A stretch of DNA of 64,000 nt from Channallabes apus (lineage: Eukaryota > Chordata > Actinopteri > Siluriformes > Clariidae), in NCBI GenBank assembly GCA_030522415.1, contig CM060104.1:28241931-28305930 (forward strand). The letters are read 5' to 3'. The notes beneath the pieces are model-generated. The model saw nothing but the letters and a program-made list of their open reading frames with translations, was not told where the DNA came from and made no database searches. Below are positions 12,402-23,099 of the stretch, in pieces (the stretch's first letter is position 1; every line of letters starts with the position of its first letter). Made by a program: the position numbers and the translations under genes.

Positions 12402-12688
12402 GCATGCAAGATACTTTTCTATCCCCACGTGAGTCAGTCCGCGTCAGCGCTCTTTAACCAATCAGATGTGACCTCACCATTTCAACCAATCATAACCCGG
12501 CAGGAGTGCAGCCTTAATCCTGTTTACATGAAATAAACCTGCTACCGAGCAGGTTCAAGCTTACAGACATGTTGCTATGACAGCAAATGCGAGATGAGCA
12601 TCGAAGAACGAAACAATCCAAGATCAGGACAAATCCACAACAACCAAATCCAGCTAACTGAGTTAGCGACGTACAAAGAACACCCCCC
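11621..12688. mobile_element. TIR element, non-autonomous, class uncertain
   Basis: Left end GGGTGTATTCTTCGTACGTC and right end (inverse) GGGTGTTCTTTGTACGTCGC are matched inverted repeats about 1.07 kb apart. The interior is AT-rich, holds an (AT)n tract at 12331-12399 and encodes nothing. GGG-starting TIRs would suit a PIF/Harbinger-type MITE, but the 3-bp TWA target duplication was not found, so the class is an inference. Confidence 0.6.
12331..12399. repeat. (AT)n microsatellite
   Basis: About 32 AT units inside the TIR element. Confidence 0.95.
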
Positions 12689-12796
12689 AGCAGTTGCTTT
12701 TGTTGTTGTTGCTGTTTTTTTTGTTTTGTTTTTAAATCAGTCATTGACCAATGTTGTGTTGCCAGCACAGATCTGTACCGCTTGGGTTAATTAAGT

Positions 12797-13030
12797 TCAG
12801 TAAAATTGTATTTATATGGAGTTTTTAACCCTGGTCATTCTCTCAAACAGCTTTACAGAATTAAAAGAAAATAATGAAAATGGATGTGAAATTTGTAGGG
12901 AAAATGCTAATGATCGAGCCAAGGACTTGGAAAAAAAAAAACTCCCTGAGATGGCAATAGGAAGAAACCTTAAGAAGAACCAGACTCAACAGGGAACCCA
13001 TCCTCATCTGGGTGATAACGGATAGCAGGG
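12797..13030 (+). repeat. Fish interspersed repeat, class not assigned
   Basis: Contains the phrases AACAGCTTTACAGAATTAAA, AACTCCCTGAGATGGCAATA, GGAAGAAACCTTAAGAAGAA and CATCCTCATCTGGGTGATAA, recognised as a widespread fish repeat. No coding frame or TIR is visible. Confidence 0.55.
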
Positions 13031-13836
13031 ATTGATTAAGAGGTCTTGGTTATCCCTCTGATGTAGACCCTAAAGTTTCCACATAGAAACATATATGATT
13101 TCAAGTAGAAGCCTTATTAAGGACCCTTTGAGTTAGTTTTCTTGCTTGTTGAGATTGGAGCAAGCAATATATATTAAACACCCAATAGGTCCTAAAAGAG
13201 AAAAATACGAGCAATAATTTAGAGTTTATATCATAAACCGACCCATTGGACTGGATAAAGTGTTCTAAGCTTCATAAAAATAAATATGTCATAGTAAAGC
13301 ACTGTAACAGTGTATTTAAATAATAATAATAATAATAATAATTCCAAGCAACTATGATCGGGCACAAGCACCTGTGCCATCACAGCCCATCAAAGACATG
13401 GGCAAGGGCACATAGTAGTACCATTATGACATAATTTTAGAATAGGGGGAATTTTATATTAAGACCTCCAAAAAGCCCTATCATGATTCTCAATGTGGTT
13501 TCACACAAGATGATGTCACTCAGGAAGATATTAGCCATTTTTGGTCATAAGTTTAAGGCATCATCACAGCTGAGCAGTTTGAGCTTTCAAAAATCCCCTA
13601 GAAATTTTCCACCCTCAATGTTTTCATGCTATACTGGCTCTGTTTGGTGGTGATTGCATAAATATACTATTAATTATGAATTAATATAAAATTCCATTGG
13701 TTGTGTTTTGCAAACAACCCAAAAATAACCAACTTCTTGTTGAGTAGAGCCCATACATAGTGAAAGTTCTTCAGTTTAATGAGATCTAAATGTGTACCGG
13801 GTTTCACATGTATACATGCAAGTGTGTATGTTGTTG
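13031..13836. other. AT-rich stretch, nothing recognised
   Basis: Contains an (AAT)n run at 13318-13341 only. No supported gene. Confidence 0.5.
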
Positions 13837-14033
13837 TTGGTCTTTCGGCTGCTCCCGGCAAGGGGTCGCCACAGCGGAATATCCAGTCCGCACTACAACT
13901 TGGCACAGGTTTTACGCCGGATGCCCTTCCTGACGTAACCATCCCATTTTATCCGGGCTTGGGACCGGCACTGACGAACCCGGGCCTTCTGCATGGTAGA
14001 CGAAACACCTACCCCTGAGCCACCAGTGCCCTA
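13837..14033 (-). repeat. tRNA-derived SINE family C
   Basis: On the minus strand: head TGGCTCAGGGGTAGGTG with B box CGGGTTCGTC, then the body words GGTCCCAAGCCCGGATAAAA and GGAAGGGCATCCGGCGTAAA, ending in GTGGCGACCCCTTGCCGGG and AGCCGAAAGACCAACAAC. The end resembles the zebrafish DANA-type SINE end (CCGCTGTGGCGACCCC). Other copies: 38741-38960 and 44815-44990. Confidence 0.82.
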
Positions 14034-14229
14034 CTATTTCATGATTAAAATAAATAAATAAAAGATATAATAAAAAATATATGTATTGTGAATGAATTTT
14101 AAACACAAGATCTATTGTTTTTTTCATTCTATCCATCTATCCATCCATCCAAAGGTACAGAGCTCACCTGGTACAGGAGCTGAAGTGGTGTAGTAACAAT
14201 AGTCATAATAATCTGTGTATACACGCAAG

Positions 14230-14428
14230 TGTGTATGAGCTATGCATATTTGTAAAAAAAAATGTTTGGAATCATGTATGATTTTCGTTCCACTTCTCGC
14301 GTGTACACCACTTTGTATTGGTCTTTCACGTGGAATTCCAATAAAATTGATTCATGTTTGTGGCTGTAATGTGACAAAATGTGGAAAAGTTCAAGGGGGC
14401 CGAATACTTTTGCAAGCCACTGTACTGT
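14230..14428 (+). mobile_element. Tc1-like element, terminal fragment
   Basis: Ends in GAATACTTTTGCAAGCCACTGTA and contains TGTGACAAAATGTGGAAAAG, which are the subterminal and terminal words of a fish Tc1 family whose other end reads CAGTGCCTTGCAAAAGTATTC. Only about 200 bases remain. Confidence 0.7.
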
Positions 14429-14462
14429 ATGTTGAATTCAGATTGAATTAATGACTTAACAT

Positions 14463-14515
14463 CAGGCAGCACAGTGGCATAGTGGTTAGCACAGTCGCTT
14501 TTGTGCTGTGTCAAC
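14463..14515 (+). repeat. SINE family A, head only
   Basis: GGCAGCACAGTGGCATAGTG followed by GTTAGCACAGTCGC is the tRNA-like head of family A. The B box is not preserved. Confidence 0.65.
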
Positions 14516-14585
14516 TGTGTCAACAGTGTGGCTTATATAGACAGATTATATGTGTTCTTCCACACCAAACTTGCTCATCCATGTG

Positions 14586-14783
14586 ATTACATTTACATTT
14601 AGGCATTTGGCAGACGATCTTATCCAGAGTGACTTACATTTTTATCTCATTACACATCTGAGCAGTTGAGGGTTAAGGGCCTTGCTCAAGGGCCCAACAG
14701 TGGCAACTTGGTGGTTGTGGGGTTTGAACCAGGGATCTTCCGAACCGTAGTCCAATGCCTTAACCACTGAGCTACCCCTGACC
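14586..14783 (-). repeat. tRNA-derived SINE family B, near complete
   Basis: On the minus strand: GGGGTAGCTCAGTGGTTAAG head, B box GGTTCAAACCCCA, then CCACCAAGTTGCCACTGTTG, CTTGAGCAAGGCCCTTAACC, CAACTGCTCAGATGTGTAAT and the end GATCGTCTGCCAAATGCC. This is the best preserved family B copy here. Confidence 0.88.
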
Positions 14784-14799
14784 CCATGGTTAATGGACC

Positions 14800-15078
14800 T
14801 TGCTTTGTGCACTGGTGCGCAAACTGGTGTTGGAACTGGAAGGGGCCGTCCAAAACTGTTCCCACATGAAATTGTCCAAAATGTCTTGGTATCCTAAAGC
14901 ATTAAGAGTTCCTTTCACTGGAAATAAGGGGCTGAGCCCAGTGACTGAATAACAACCCCACACCAGTTCCAACATAATGCACCATGGTTGAGAAATTCCC
15001 ATAAGCATACTCGCAAACTTTGTGAAAAGCCTCCTCAAAAGAGTTGAATCTGTTACAGCTCCAGAGGGTGGACCACCA
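14800..15078. mobile_element. Two Tc1-like transposase fragments in opposite orientation
   Basis: Read on the minus strand, 14810-14965 gives the mid-catalytic part of a Tc1 transposase (PVKGTLNALGYQDILDN). Read on the + strand, 14990-15075 gives a transposase C-terminus (KFPISILANF ... EGGPPSY). The two pieces face opposite ways, so this is a rearranged or composite remnant. Confidence 0.62.
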
Positions 15079-15084
15079 TCATAT

Positions 15085-15285
15085 TCCATCCATCATAGGG
15101 CACACACACTATGGGGCAATTGTGGGAATGCCAATTAGGATAATCTGCATGTCTTTAGACTGTGGGAGGTAACCGGGGTACCCAGAGGAAACTCATCAAG
15201 AACAGGGAGAAGATGCAAACTCAATATAGAGAACATAATGTACACAGACATGAGGTGGGAATTGAACCATCAAAATGTGGGTAAA
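15085..15285 (-). repeat. SINE family A fragment
   Basis: The words GGCATTCC, ATTAGGATAATCTGCATGTC and CTTTAGACTGTGGGAGGTAA are the inverse of the family A core. The head is decayed (GGAATTGAACC resembles an inverted B box). Confidence 0.75.
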
Positions 15286-15291
15286 CCGCTA

Positions 15292-15296
<5 letters not shown>

Positions 15297-15348
<52 letters not shown>
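15297..15348. repeat. (TA)n microsatellite
   Basis: About 26 TA units. Confidence 0.96.
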
Positions 15349-15351
<3 letters not shown>

Positions 15352-15599
15352 ACATGTTTATTAACGGGCAGGCTTATTAACGCAGGCTTTTTATCGGAGG
15401 GCAGAAGCAGAGGATGTGATGGATGTTTGGAGAAAAGCAGAAGTCGACACACTGCCATGTTGTCTAACGTCCTGCACTCGGCCAGAGTAAAATATCAAAG
15501 CACTTCCACATCGATCCTGTAGCCACGATCGAACGTCAGCCTGAGCATCCGCAGATTCATTTCTCACCAGGGTTTTATTCCTGCATGTCAGAGTGACCC

Positions 15600-15761
15600 A
15601 CACACACACACACACACACACACACTCAGCAGAGTGCAGGAGAGGAGCAGACAGGTGACAGGTTCAGTCCTGCTGTCAGCGTTTGGGCTTTCCCAGGGGA
15701 AACACACCATCTGACAACAGCAGCCCGCACACACACACACACGCACACACACACACACACA
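15600..15761. repeat. Two (AC)n tracts
   Basis: AC runs at 15600-15625 and 15728-15761 with a unique-looking stretch between. Confidence 0.9.
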
Positions 15762-15916
15762 TGCAAACATACATTAACCTATTTCACATTAAACATCAGA
15801 ATGAGGAGGTCTGTCTGGGTCCATAAACCTCCAGCGAATATCATATGGAAGTTACAGAATGACAGCAAGAAACATACAGTAAGTGATGGAAATGTAATTA
15901 ATCACTCTTTAAACAC

Positions 15917-15918
<2 letters not shown>

Positions 15919-15977
<59 letters not shown>
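15919..15977. repeat. (GT)n microsatellite
   Basis: About 29 GT units, opposite in strand sense to the (AC) tracts just upstream. Confidence 0.96.
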
Positions 15978-15981
<4 letters not shown>

Positions 15982-16077
15982 GTTATTCTGAACAAAATCA
16001 TGCAAGACATTATACTAATCCAGAAGTATTGCGTTAACAGAAGAAGATAAGATTCCCTACGACAACACTCCACCATC

Positions 16078-16441
16078 ACCACCATCACCAGTCTGACCAA
16101 AGTAGCTCCATGGAGTCATAACCCCGACCATGCACAATCGAGATTACTCACCTCAAGCAAGGTTCTTCCAAACGAGGTTCTTCCAGATGAGGTTCTTCCA
16201 GGTGAAGTTCTTCCAGGCGAGGTTTTTCCAGTTTTGTTGATCATGGTGTTCACCATGGTAAGTAAAAAAGCATCTCAGAATGCATGTTAATCCTAAAACA
16301 AAACAAAAGCATCTGAGAAGAACATATCACTGAAACTTGAAGAACCTCGTCTGGGGTGTGGAATCTTGTTTGTGCATGGTCAGGGTTATGACTCCATGGA
16401 GCTGCTTTGGTCAGGGCAGCAGATCAGGCTGGTGATGATGG
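16078..16441. mobile_element. Inverted-repeat element with internal 15-bp tandem array
   Basis: Left arm 16078-16147 and right arm 16361-16441 are imperfect inverse copies; the shared core includes AGCTCCATGGAGTCATAACC and GACCATGCACAA. Between them, GAGGTTCTTCCAGAT-like units start at 16161, 16176, 16191, 16206 and 16221, an exact 15-base step. One further unit occurs inverted at about 16338-16353. No coding frame. It looks like a foldback or MITE-like element, family unknown. Confidence 0.7.
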
Positions 16442-16485
16442 CGTGTTGTTATGGGGAAACTTTTTCTTTTTTGTCTGTTAATAAA

Positions 16486-16520
<35 letters not shown>
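16486..16520. repeat. (AC)n microsatellite
   Basis: AC run, followed at 16569-16591 by a short (GA)n run. Confidence 0.93.
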
Positions 16521-16521
<1 letters not shown>

Positions 16522-16738
16522 TAATTGAGAAATTGACAGTTTTTGCATCAATGCATGCACTAACATGAGAGAGAGAGAGAGAGAGAGAGAGACGCTGTGT
16601 GCTTTCATATTCGGTTAGAATTTATTCTTTTCCTGTTTCCTCCCGTCACATATGAAGTCTTTTTAATCTCAGTGGCACTGACATGGAAAAGAATAAATCT
16701 GATCGCGGTGTATTCAGAAATTGTTCACACATTCAGAG

Positions 16739-16740
16739 TG

Positions 16741-16798
<58 letters not shown>

Positions 16799-16820
16799 GG
16801 TGTGTGTGTGTGTGTGTGTG
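16739..16820. repeat. (GT)n microsatellite, interrupted
   Basis: GT units split by a GGGGG interruption near 16797. A short (TTG)n run follows at 16945-16980. Confidence 0.95.
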
Positions 16821-17019
16821 CACTCATATTTTAGAGATTGCAGTAATCCTATGCTGTGATAAAGAGCCTGACTTCCACTTCCTTCATCCCCCATTTTTAT
16901 CTCGATTAAGCTTCTTACTCAAAAACATGCTGCAACATCACAGTTGTTATTGTTGTTGTTATTGTTGTTGTTGTTGTTGGGGTTCAAATCGCTTTAACAC
17001 TTCAAAAACTTGTTTTTAA

Positions 17020-17455
17020 GTGTCTGTCTAGCTGTATTTTACGGTTTCGTCTGCATTCTGCGTGGTTTTGAGATATTGAGCTTCAATGTTTCCGCACTCC
17101 AAAGAACAAAACTGTGCTGTGGGGTTTTATTTCCCAAATAAAGACTCCAAATATCACTTAGAAAACATGTCACATTTAGCAAATACAATGTGGTAGAACA
17201 TGAAAATGTGAATATCTAAACATAGAATTTCATAATCCGGAAGGGACAACGCGGTTATATTGTTGCATGGAACGAGGGTTGGGGAATTTAGCAGGTGACA
17301 AATTTCACGGTCTGTGTGTCAAGCAGGAATGTTTATAACACTGTACTGTACATGCACCTCGATTTTGTTTTGTGCATTTATTGAATGAGGGCTCGTCCGA
17401 ACTGACTGCACTGTATGTTATGTTCATCTTATATTCTTAACTGTTTTATTTTGAT
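17020..17455. other. No feature recognised
   Basis: Unique-looking AT-rich sequence, no supported gene. Confidence 0.45.
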
Positions 17456-17638
17456 TTGAAATCAAATTTTAAATCATTTTTAAAGTTTTATTGTTATTAT
17501 TTTTACTTTAAAAATTTTATTGTTATTATTTTCTATTTCATTTAATGATTTTTTTTTCTCTTTTATGTAAAGCACTTTAAATTACCATTGTGTATGAAAT
17601 GTGCTATACAAATAAACTTGCCTTGCCTTAAGACAGAC
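17456..17638 (+). repeat. LINE 3' tail (L2/CR1-type)
   Basis: TGTAAAGCACTTTAAATTAC followed by GTGCTATACAAATAAACTTG and a TTGCCT direct tail is the 3' end layout of fish L2-type LINEs. Upstream is T-rich without a reading frame. Confidence 0.62.
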
Positions 17639-17639
17639 T

Positions 17640-18015
17640 TCAAAAATAATAAATCATTCCATTAAGCCTTTGATTACTTTGACAATTTATTCCCTTCTGC
17701 GTCTTTTCCTGCCTTCATGACCAAGTCTGAAATTTCCCAGTTGAACGACTCACACACTTCTAATTCCTATTTGACAAGTCAGAGTCTGCCGTGAGCTCAG
17801 ACTTGACCGAGTTGCGATTGCATGATGGCATTCCAACATGGTGGCGTTCATACTAAAACCAATGCAACAGAGCATGATTTAGGGATTATAAGTTTGTTTT
17901 TATGAGATTTTTTTTATATTTGAATACAGGATGATACAGTATATTGACCAATGAAATTAATAATCACTGTCTCATCCAACTTGCTTTAGACCTTAATTTA
18001 TCTTTTTGTAGACAA
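17640..18015. other. No feature recognised
   Basis: Contains no element ends or credible coding frame. Confidence 0.4.
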
Positions 18016-18019
18016 TATC

Positions 18020-18828
18020 TTTGTATTTCCAAAACTGCTGATCTACTGGGATTTTCACACAGAACCATTTTTTGGGGTTTACATTGAATGGTCTGAAAGT
18101 GAGAAAATATCCAGTGAGGGCGGTTCTCTCACCGTTTTGGTGTCAGAGGTCAGAGGAGAATAGCCGGACTGGGTTCGAGCTGATGGAAAGGCAACAATGA
18201 CTCCAATAAAATCTTGTTACAACCCATGTATCTGAATAGAGAACACATGGAAACCTGATGCAGATGTGCTACAGCAGCAGAAGATCACACCAGGTGCCGC
18301 TCCTGTCAGCTAGGAACAGATAACTGAGGCTACAATTCCCATGGACTCAGCAAATTTGGACGACACAAGACGTTGCCTGTTTGTATAGTCGAGTCAGAAA
18401 ACATGAAACCATGAATCCATCCTGTGTGTTGTGTTGATGGTTCAGTTTGCTAATGGTGGTGTAATGATGTGGGGGACATTTTTTTGGCACACTTTGGACC
18501 CAATTGGACCCCTTTATGACCTCAAGTCACAAAACTAAATCATCATCTCAAACTGGTTTCTTGAACGTGACAGTAAGGTCAGTGTACTCACACAGTCACC
18601 AGATCTTAATCCAATACAGCACCTTCGGGATGTGGTGGAACGGGAGATTCGCATTACTGATGTGCAGCCGAAAAAACTCTGCAGCGACTGTGTGATGATC
18701 TCATGTCCATATGGACTAAAATCTCTAATGAATGGTTTCACCATTTTGTTGAATCTAAAATATAAAAGCAGTTCTCAAGGTAAAACTGAGTTCAACCAAT
18801 ATGAGCAGGGTGTACCTAATGAACACAC
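18020..18828 (+). pseudogene. Tc1/mariner transposase relic
   Basis: Order of transposase landmarks on the + strand: GGGATTTTCACACAGAACC (helix-turn-helix region), GAGGAGAATAGCCGGACTGG, GCAGCAGAAGATCACACCAG, GTGTAATGATGTGGGGGACA (MMWG), TGGTTTCTTGAACGTGACAG (FLE), CAGTCACCAGATCTTAATCC (SPDLNP), then GTGGTGGAACGGGAGATTCG (VVEREI). The 3' end word GTGTACCTAATGAA is near 18810. Multiple deletions (including the region of the first catalytic Asp) and frame changes mean it is dead. TIRs are not clearly preserved. Confidence 0.85.
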
Positions 18829-19400
18829 ACAGACGTCTGTCTACAGGATTATTATTAGACAGAGTTCAGGGCAAATAATGAGCCTCTTTATCGTCTGACT
18901 CAACAACAGCGCTGTGGCGTAATGCTAGGTAACGTTACTAAGAAACTCCAGCGCATGGACGCTTAAATTAATGAACGAAATAACTAATGTTTTTTTTTTT
19001 ACATGGATTGGGAGAAAATGCTGCTTAAAGCGACACAACATGGATTTGCTTCTTTATCAAAATCGCATGGACGCTCCACTCTTTCCTGAGCAACACACAA
19101 TCAGCTTTGGCTCCTTATCGATTCCTCCAGGACATCCCTCAGTGTTCGAAATCATTCGCCGAACTCACGCACCAGCAGCCAGAATCCACCATCTCTCCGC
19201 TCCGGAGTTATCTTTGTGAGCTTCGCGGTTTTGTGAGCGCATTTATGGCCGGCTGAGCAAAGTCGCTCAGTCCATCTTCGGTTCAGATTAGCAAACAAGC
19301 CATCTACACGTTTAATTAAAGGGAGCTCAGGTGCGTCTGTCTGAGCAAACACATGCTTTTTAATCTTTCAATAATTTCAGAATATGGAACGAAGAAGAGC
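18829..19400. other. No feature recognised
   Basis: Mixed composition without supported genes. A poly-T run lies near 18990. Confidence 0.4.
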
Positions 19401-19412
19401 AGCATCTTGCAC

Positions 19413-19450
<38 letters not shown>
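19413..19450. repeat. (GT)n then (CG) run
   Basis: GT units followed directly by CGCGCGCG at 19441-19448, an alternating purine-pyrimidine tract able in principle to adopt Z-DNA. Confidence 0.9.
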
Positions 19451-19800
19451 TGCTGTATTATCCCTTATGCCCAAGGGAAATATTGAGACGGCCCTTACTT
19501 ATTGAGAGAGCCTTGCCGTTGGCAGCGATTCCTGCAGAATTGTGAGTTTTCTTTGGCGACAAGTAAGTGCTGAACGCTCGGCGCATGCGACTCGGCCCCG
19601 CGCCCCCGCTTTAAAGACCCAATTTGCTCCTCTTCCGCTGCAGCGTTATGAGTCCACAGGGTAAAACACACGTCCCATGGCTCGTTACGGAGGAGAAATG
19701 ATACGTCCACAAAAATCCACTGCAAGCATTCCACCCTACAGGGCACAAATCAGGAGGGCAGAACTTTCAAAATGGCACACAAGCGCTCAGTTCATGGCCA
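19451..19800. other. CpG-richer patch, no gene assigned
   Basis: Around 19575-19610 CpG is frequent (for example GGCCCCGCGCCCCCGC) in otherwise CpG-poor DNA. No TATA box, coding exon or splice pair could be supported. Confidence 0.3.
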
Positions 19801-20106
19801 ATTTATTCAGAACTGGTGTCGGTCTTATGTTTATGGTCTCACACAGTAGCGGAATGGAGCAGGTAAGGAGTGCCATGACTTGCCAAATAATTTCAATGAT
19901 CATGAAATTAAACATTGTTAAAAAAGAAAAACAGATAAATAAACATATCAACTACTATACTTGCCGTAAAAAGGAAACTGTAAAAATCCTTATTACTGTA
20001 TATTACGTCTTTGTTCTCAAAATACATTACACAACAGTTAGCACAGACTGAGCAATCTGATTGGAAACTCTGATTGTTCGTTCCACAACCCAAAAAAATT
20101 CATATA

Positions 20107-20564
20107 CAGTGGAACCTTGGATTACAAGTAATGTGGTTTGCGAGTGTTCCGCAAGACGAGCAAAGACTTTTAAATAAATTTTGACTTGAAAAACGAACAA
20201 GTCTTGGTTTACGAGCACCGAGTATCATGTATCGCGCATGCGCTTCTTGTTTTGATGCCGAGCGTCACGTCATCACAACTGAGCCAATGTTTTTTTCTCT
20301 CTCTTGCACTGTGGAATTGTGGGTAATCGTCACTCCTGCTGGGTCTTAGTGCTCGTCTCTCACTGGTATAATCAACATCCGTGCACGCGTGTACTGTTTA
20401 CTATAACACTGTGACCACATGTGTGTGCAAAACATTGTATTTTGTGTTCGGAAGCGCATGTGTACAGCACGGGAACTGTTTCTTATAACACACGTGTGTG
20501 TGCACGAGCAAAGCAAAAGAAATTCTCAATACAGAGGTTAAAACTCAATTTTCTTCCTCATTGC

Positions 20565-20604
<40 letters not shown>

Positions 20605-21565
20605 TGTGCGCGATCGTAATTTGACACTGAAGCCCCCTTCAGAAACACACAAATGCGCGAGAGACACAATCTCTGCTCTCCACAGGAAACTCAGCTCGGT
20701 CGCTGTTATTTTCAGAGGTAAAGTGGCAGTTCATTTGTTTGTTTGTTTGTTTGTTTTACTTTACAGCAGTGATTCTGTTAGTTTGCGCTCACGCGAGTGT
20801 CATTAGCGATGTTTATTGCTAATTTTCAGATAAAACAGTGTAGTGGGAGAGAGATGTTGATTTATGACCGCTGTTTGCGGAAGTGTAGTCCAGTGCGGGA
20901 GATGCATTGTTGGTAGATGCATTGTGGGTAATGCATCCAGTGTGTGTGAATGCGAATGCGAGATGTAAGCTAGGATATAGAGCCTGAGTTTTGTTCTTCA
21001 GTAGTTTTTTTGTTGGATTTAAGTGCAGGATCCACCCGAAAGTCTGTAGCAAATAAAAGAACAGGTGCATCGAGCAGTTTGTCCATCTCATCATTACACG
21101 AGCATCAATTAACGGGCTGTTACGCTGTCGTGAGCAACATTAAAATGAAGCGGAAAAGCTTTAATAATTTAGTAAAGAGCAACAGTCTGTCCGTTAATGT
21201 GTGTTTAATTCAGACAAAAGAAGAAAGTTTTACTGTGTAATATGAGAAGGGGGAGACAGGAGGGGCTGAAAGCAAAAGTCTCCACTTACTCTAGCCTCAC
21301 ACACACATACACAGCGCCTGCGCACACAAATGGAAACACTTATCTGTCTGGATTTATTTTTACTTTTTGAAAGGTAAGTGCAGGTTCATTTGTTTAATTT
21401 TTACTTTATATGTTGTTTATTTTTATGTATTTATTTTTTTGGGCTGTAGAACGAATAATTTAAGTTTTCATTATTTCTTATGTGAAAATTAAATTTGATT
21501 TACGGTGTTTTGGAATACGAGCCCGCTTCCGGAACGAATTATGCTCGTAATCCGAGGTTCCATTG
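20107..21565. mobile_element. TA-flanked TIR element (Tc1/mariner or pogo-like), non-autonomous
   Basis: Left end CAGTGGAACCTTGGATTAC and right end (inverse) CAATGGAACCTCGGATTAC are inverted repeats, each flanked by TA (20105-20106 and 21566-21567), as expected for Tc1/mariner superfamily insertions. Length 1459 bases. The interior holds (GT)n at 20564-20604, a TTTG run near 20740 and no transposase frame, so it must be mobilised in trans if at all. Confidence 0.8.
20564..20604. repeat. (GT)n microsatellite
   Basis: About 18 GT units within the TIR element. Confidence 0.95.
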
Positions 21566-21571
21566 TATTAA

Positions 21572-21945
21572 AATAATTAATACAAAATATAAAGTAAAAA
21601 TTAACCTGCACTTTACCTTTAAGAACCCCGACAGAGCAGTGTTTCCTTTAATGTGTGCGTGTGCGTGTGTGTGCGTGTGTTTATGACCACACACGCGTGG
21701 TCACAATGTAAACAGTACACACATGCACAGATGTTGACTATACAAGTGACACACGCGCACTGAGTCTGAGCATGGGAGACAATTACCCACAATCCCACAG
21801 CGCGCGAGAGAGAAGAACCATTGGCTCAGTTATGATAATGTGACACTCGTCAGATGCTCGGTATACGTACTACAGTACTCGTATATCAAGACCTCGCTTG
21901 TTTATTAAGTTAAATTTTATTAACAAATTTTGGTTAATAAAGACC
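21572..21945 (-). mobile_element. Inverted partial copy of the adjacent TIR element
   Basis: On the minus strand it follows the left part of the 20107 element: AACTGAGCCAATGG, GGATTGTGGGTAATTG, CAACATCTGTGCATG, GTGTACTGTTTACAT and GTGACCACGCGTG correspond to words at about 20280-20425, and AAAGGTAAAGTGCAGGTTAA to 20716 or 21372. It abuts the right end of the + copy, giving a head-to-head arrangement. Confidence 0.72.
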
Positions 21946-22205
21946 AAAGACACAAAGACTGATTTCTTTGTCCTCAATTTCCTGTAATTGCTTCTCGTCC
22001 TTGTTGCATTGCAGAGTGAGTTAGAAAATGTCCCGCATGTTGTTCTGAAGTTCATGCCATCTTTATAATGAACATCTTCATCAAAGCTTCACCCACTCAA
22101 CACTGTACACTGAACTCCTGCTCGTCTCACTCTCACTAAAACCCACTGTCCTGTGATTTAATTGAGTTGAATTAAAGTGCTGAGAGATGCACAGACGTCA
22201 GGTTC

Positions 22206-22236
<31 letters not shown>

Positions 22237-22379
22237 CTGTCAGAGAAGGTCATAAGAAGCCTTCAGAGATGTTGAGTGTTTGTTCTAATGGTTGATTTAA
22301 TCGAGCCTTTTTCTAATGATTTCCAAATATTATTATTATTTAGTTTTTAGCATTTAGTCACCTGAACATTTCAGATGAA

Positions 22380-23000
22380 AATTTGCTGGAATATGATTTT
22401 GACGTTTGTTTGTTTGTTTGTTTGGTACACATTTGGAAATGTGATTGGACTGCATTCATTTTTTTGTTGTTGTTTTAAGCTTGCTTGCTTGTGCATCAAC
22501 TAGTTCATTTTATTTTTTTAATTCTTTTTTATGTATTCATTTATTTTCCTACGAAATGGAATTTAATGTTAATATTTATTAATCTGTTTGTTTGATACTT
22601 GCTTCTTTGTTTAATATCAAATATCTTTGACAAATATTTATGTAGTTGTTTGTTTGCTGGTAATGATTGTTTATGTATAAACAATGTAATTAATTTATTA
22701 AATTATGTAATTTATTTGTTTGTTTTACTACTTACTTAAATACTTACATGTTTGTCGTATCTGTTTTTGTGTTATTTTAGAGAAAAGTGATTGGACTGAT
22801 GTACGATGTGTTCAATCAACTTCATTGTTGGATCATTTATTTGTTTGTGTGCTTTTTTTATTTACCTACTTGTTTACCTGTTACTTTTTTGTTTGCTATT
22901 TATTTGTGTTTGTATGTGTTTGTCTGGAGAAATGTAATTGGGTTTGTTTGTTTGTTGATTTGGTTGTTTTTGTATCTGGAAGGTGATACGACTGGCATTT
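22380..23000. repeat. T-rich tract with degenerate (TTTG) words
   Basis: TTTGTTTG words repeat throughout in AT-rich sequence. Open frames there are low complexity and are not genes. Confidence 0.6.
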
Positions 23001-23009
23001 GTTGGTTGA

Positions 23010-23098
23010 TTTGTTGGTCCTGGAGGAACGTTGTTTCGTTTCACTGTGTACTAACTGTATATGGTTGAAATGACAATAAAGCCTTTGAACTTAGAACT
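23010..23098 (+). repeat. Retroposon 3' tail
   Basis: CGTTTCACTGTGTACTAACTG, GTATATGGTTGAAATGACAATAAAG followed by direct TTGAACTTAGAACTTG repeats is a fish LINE/SINE-type tail with an AATAAA signal. The body upstream is not recognised. Confidence 0.55.
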
Positions 23099-23099
23099 T

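Noticed and set aside
22720..23068. Leu/Val/Cys-rich frames that look like membrane proteins
   Set aside because: Low-complexity TTTG-rich DNA; two frames overlap with the same character and neither has a domain.
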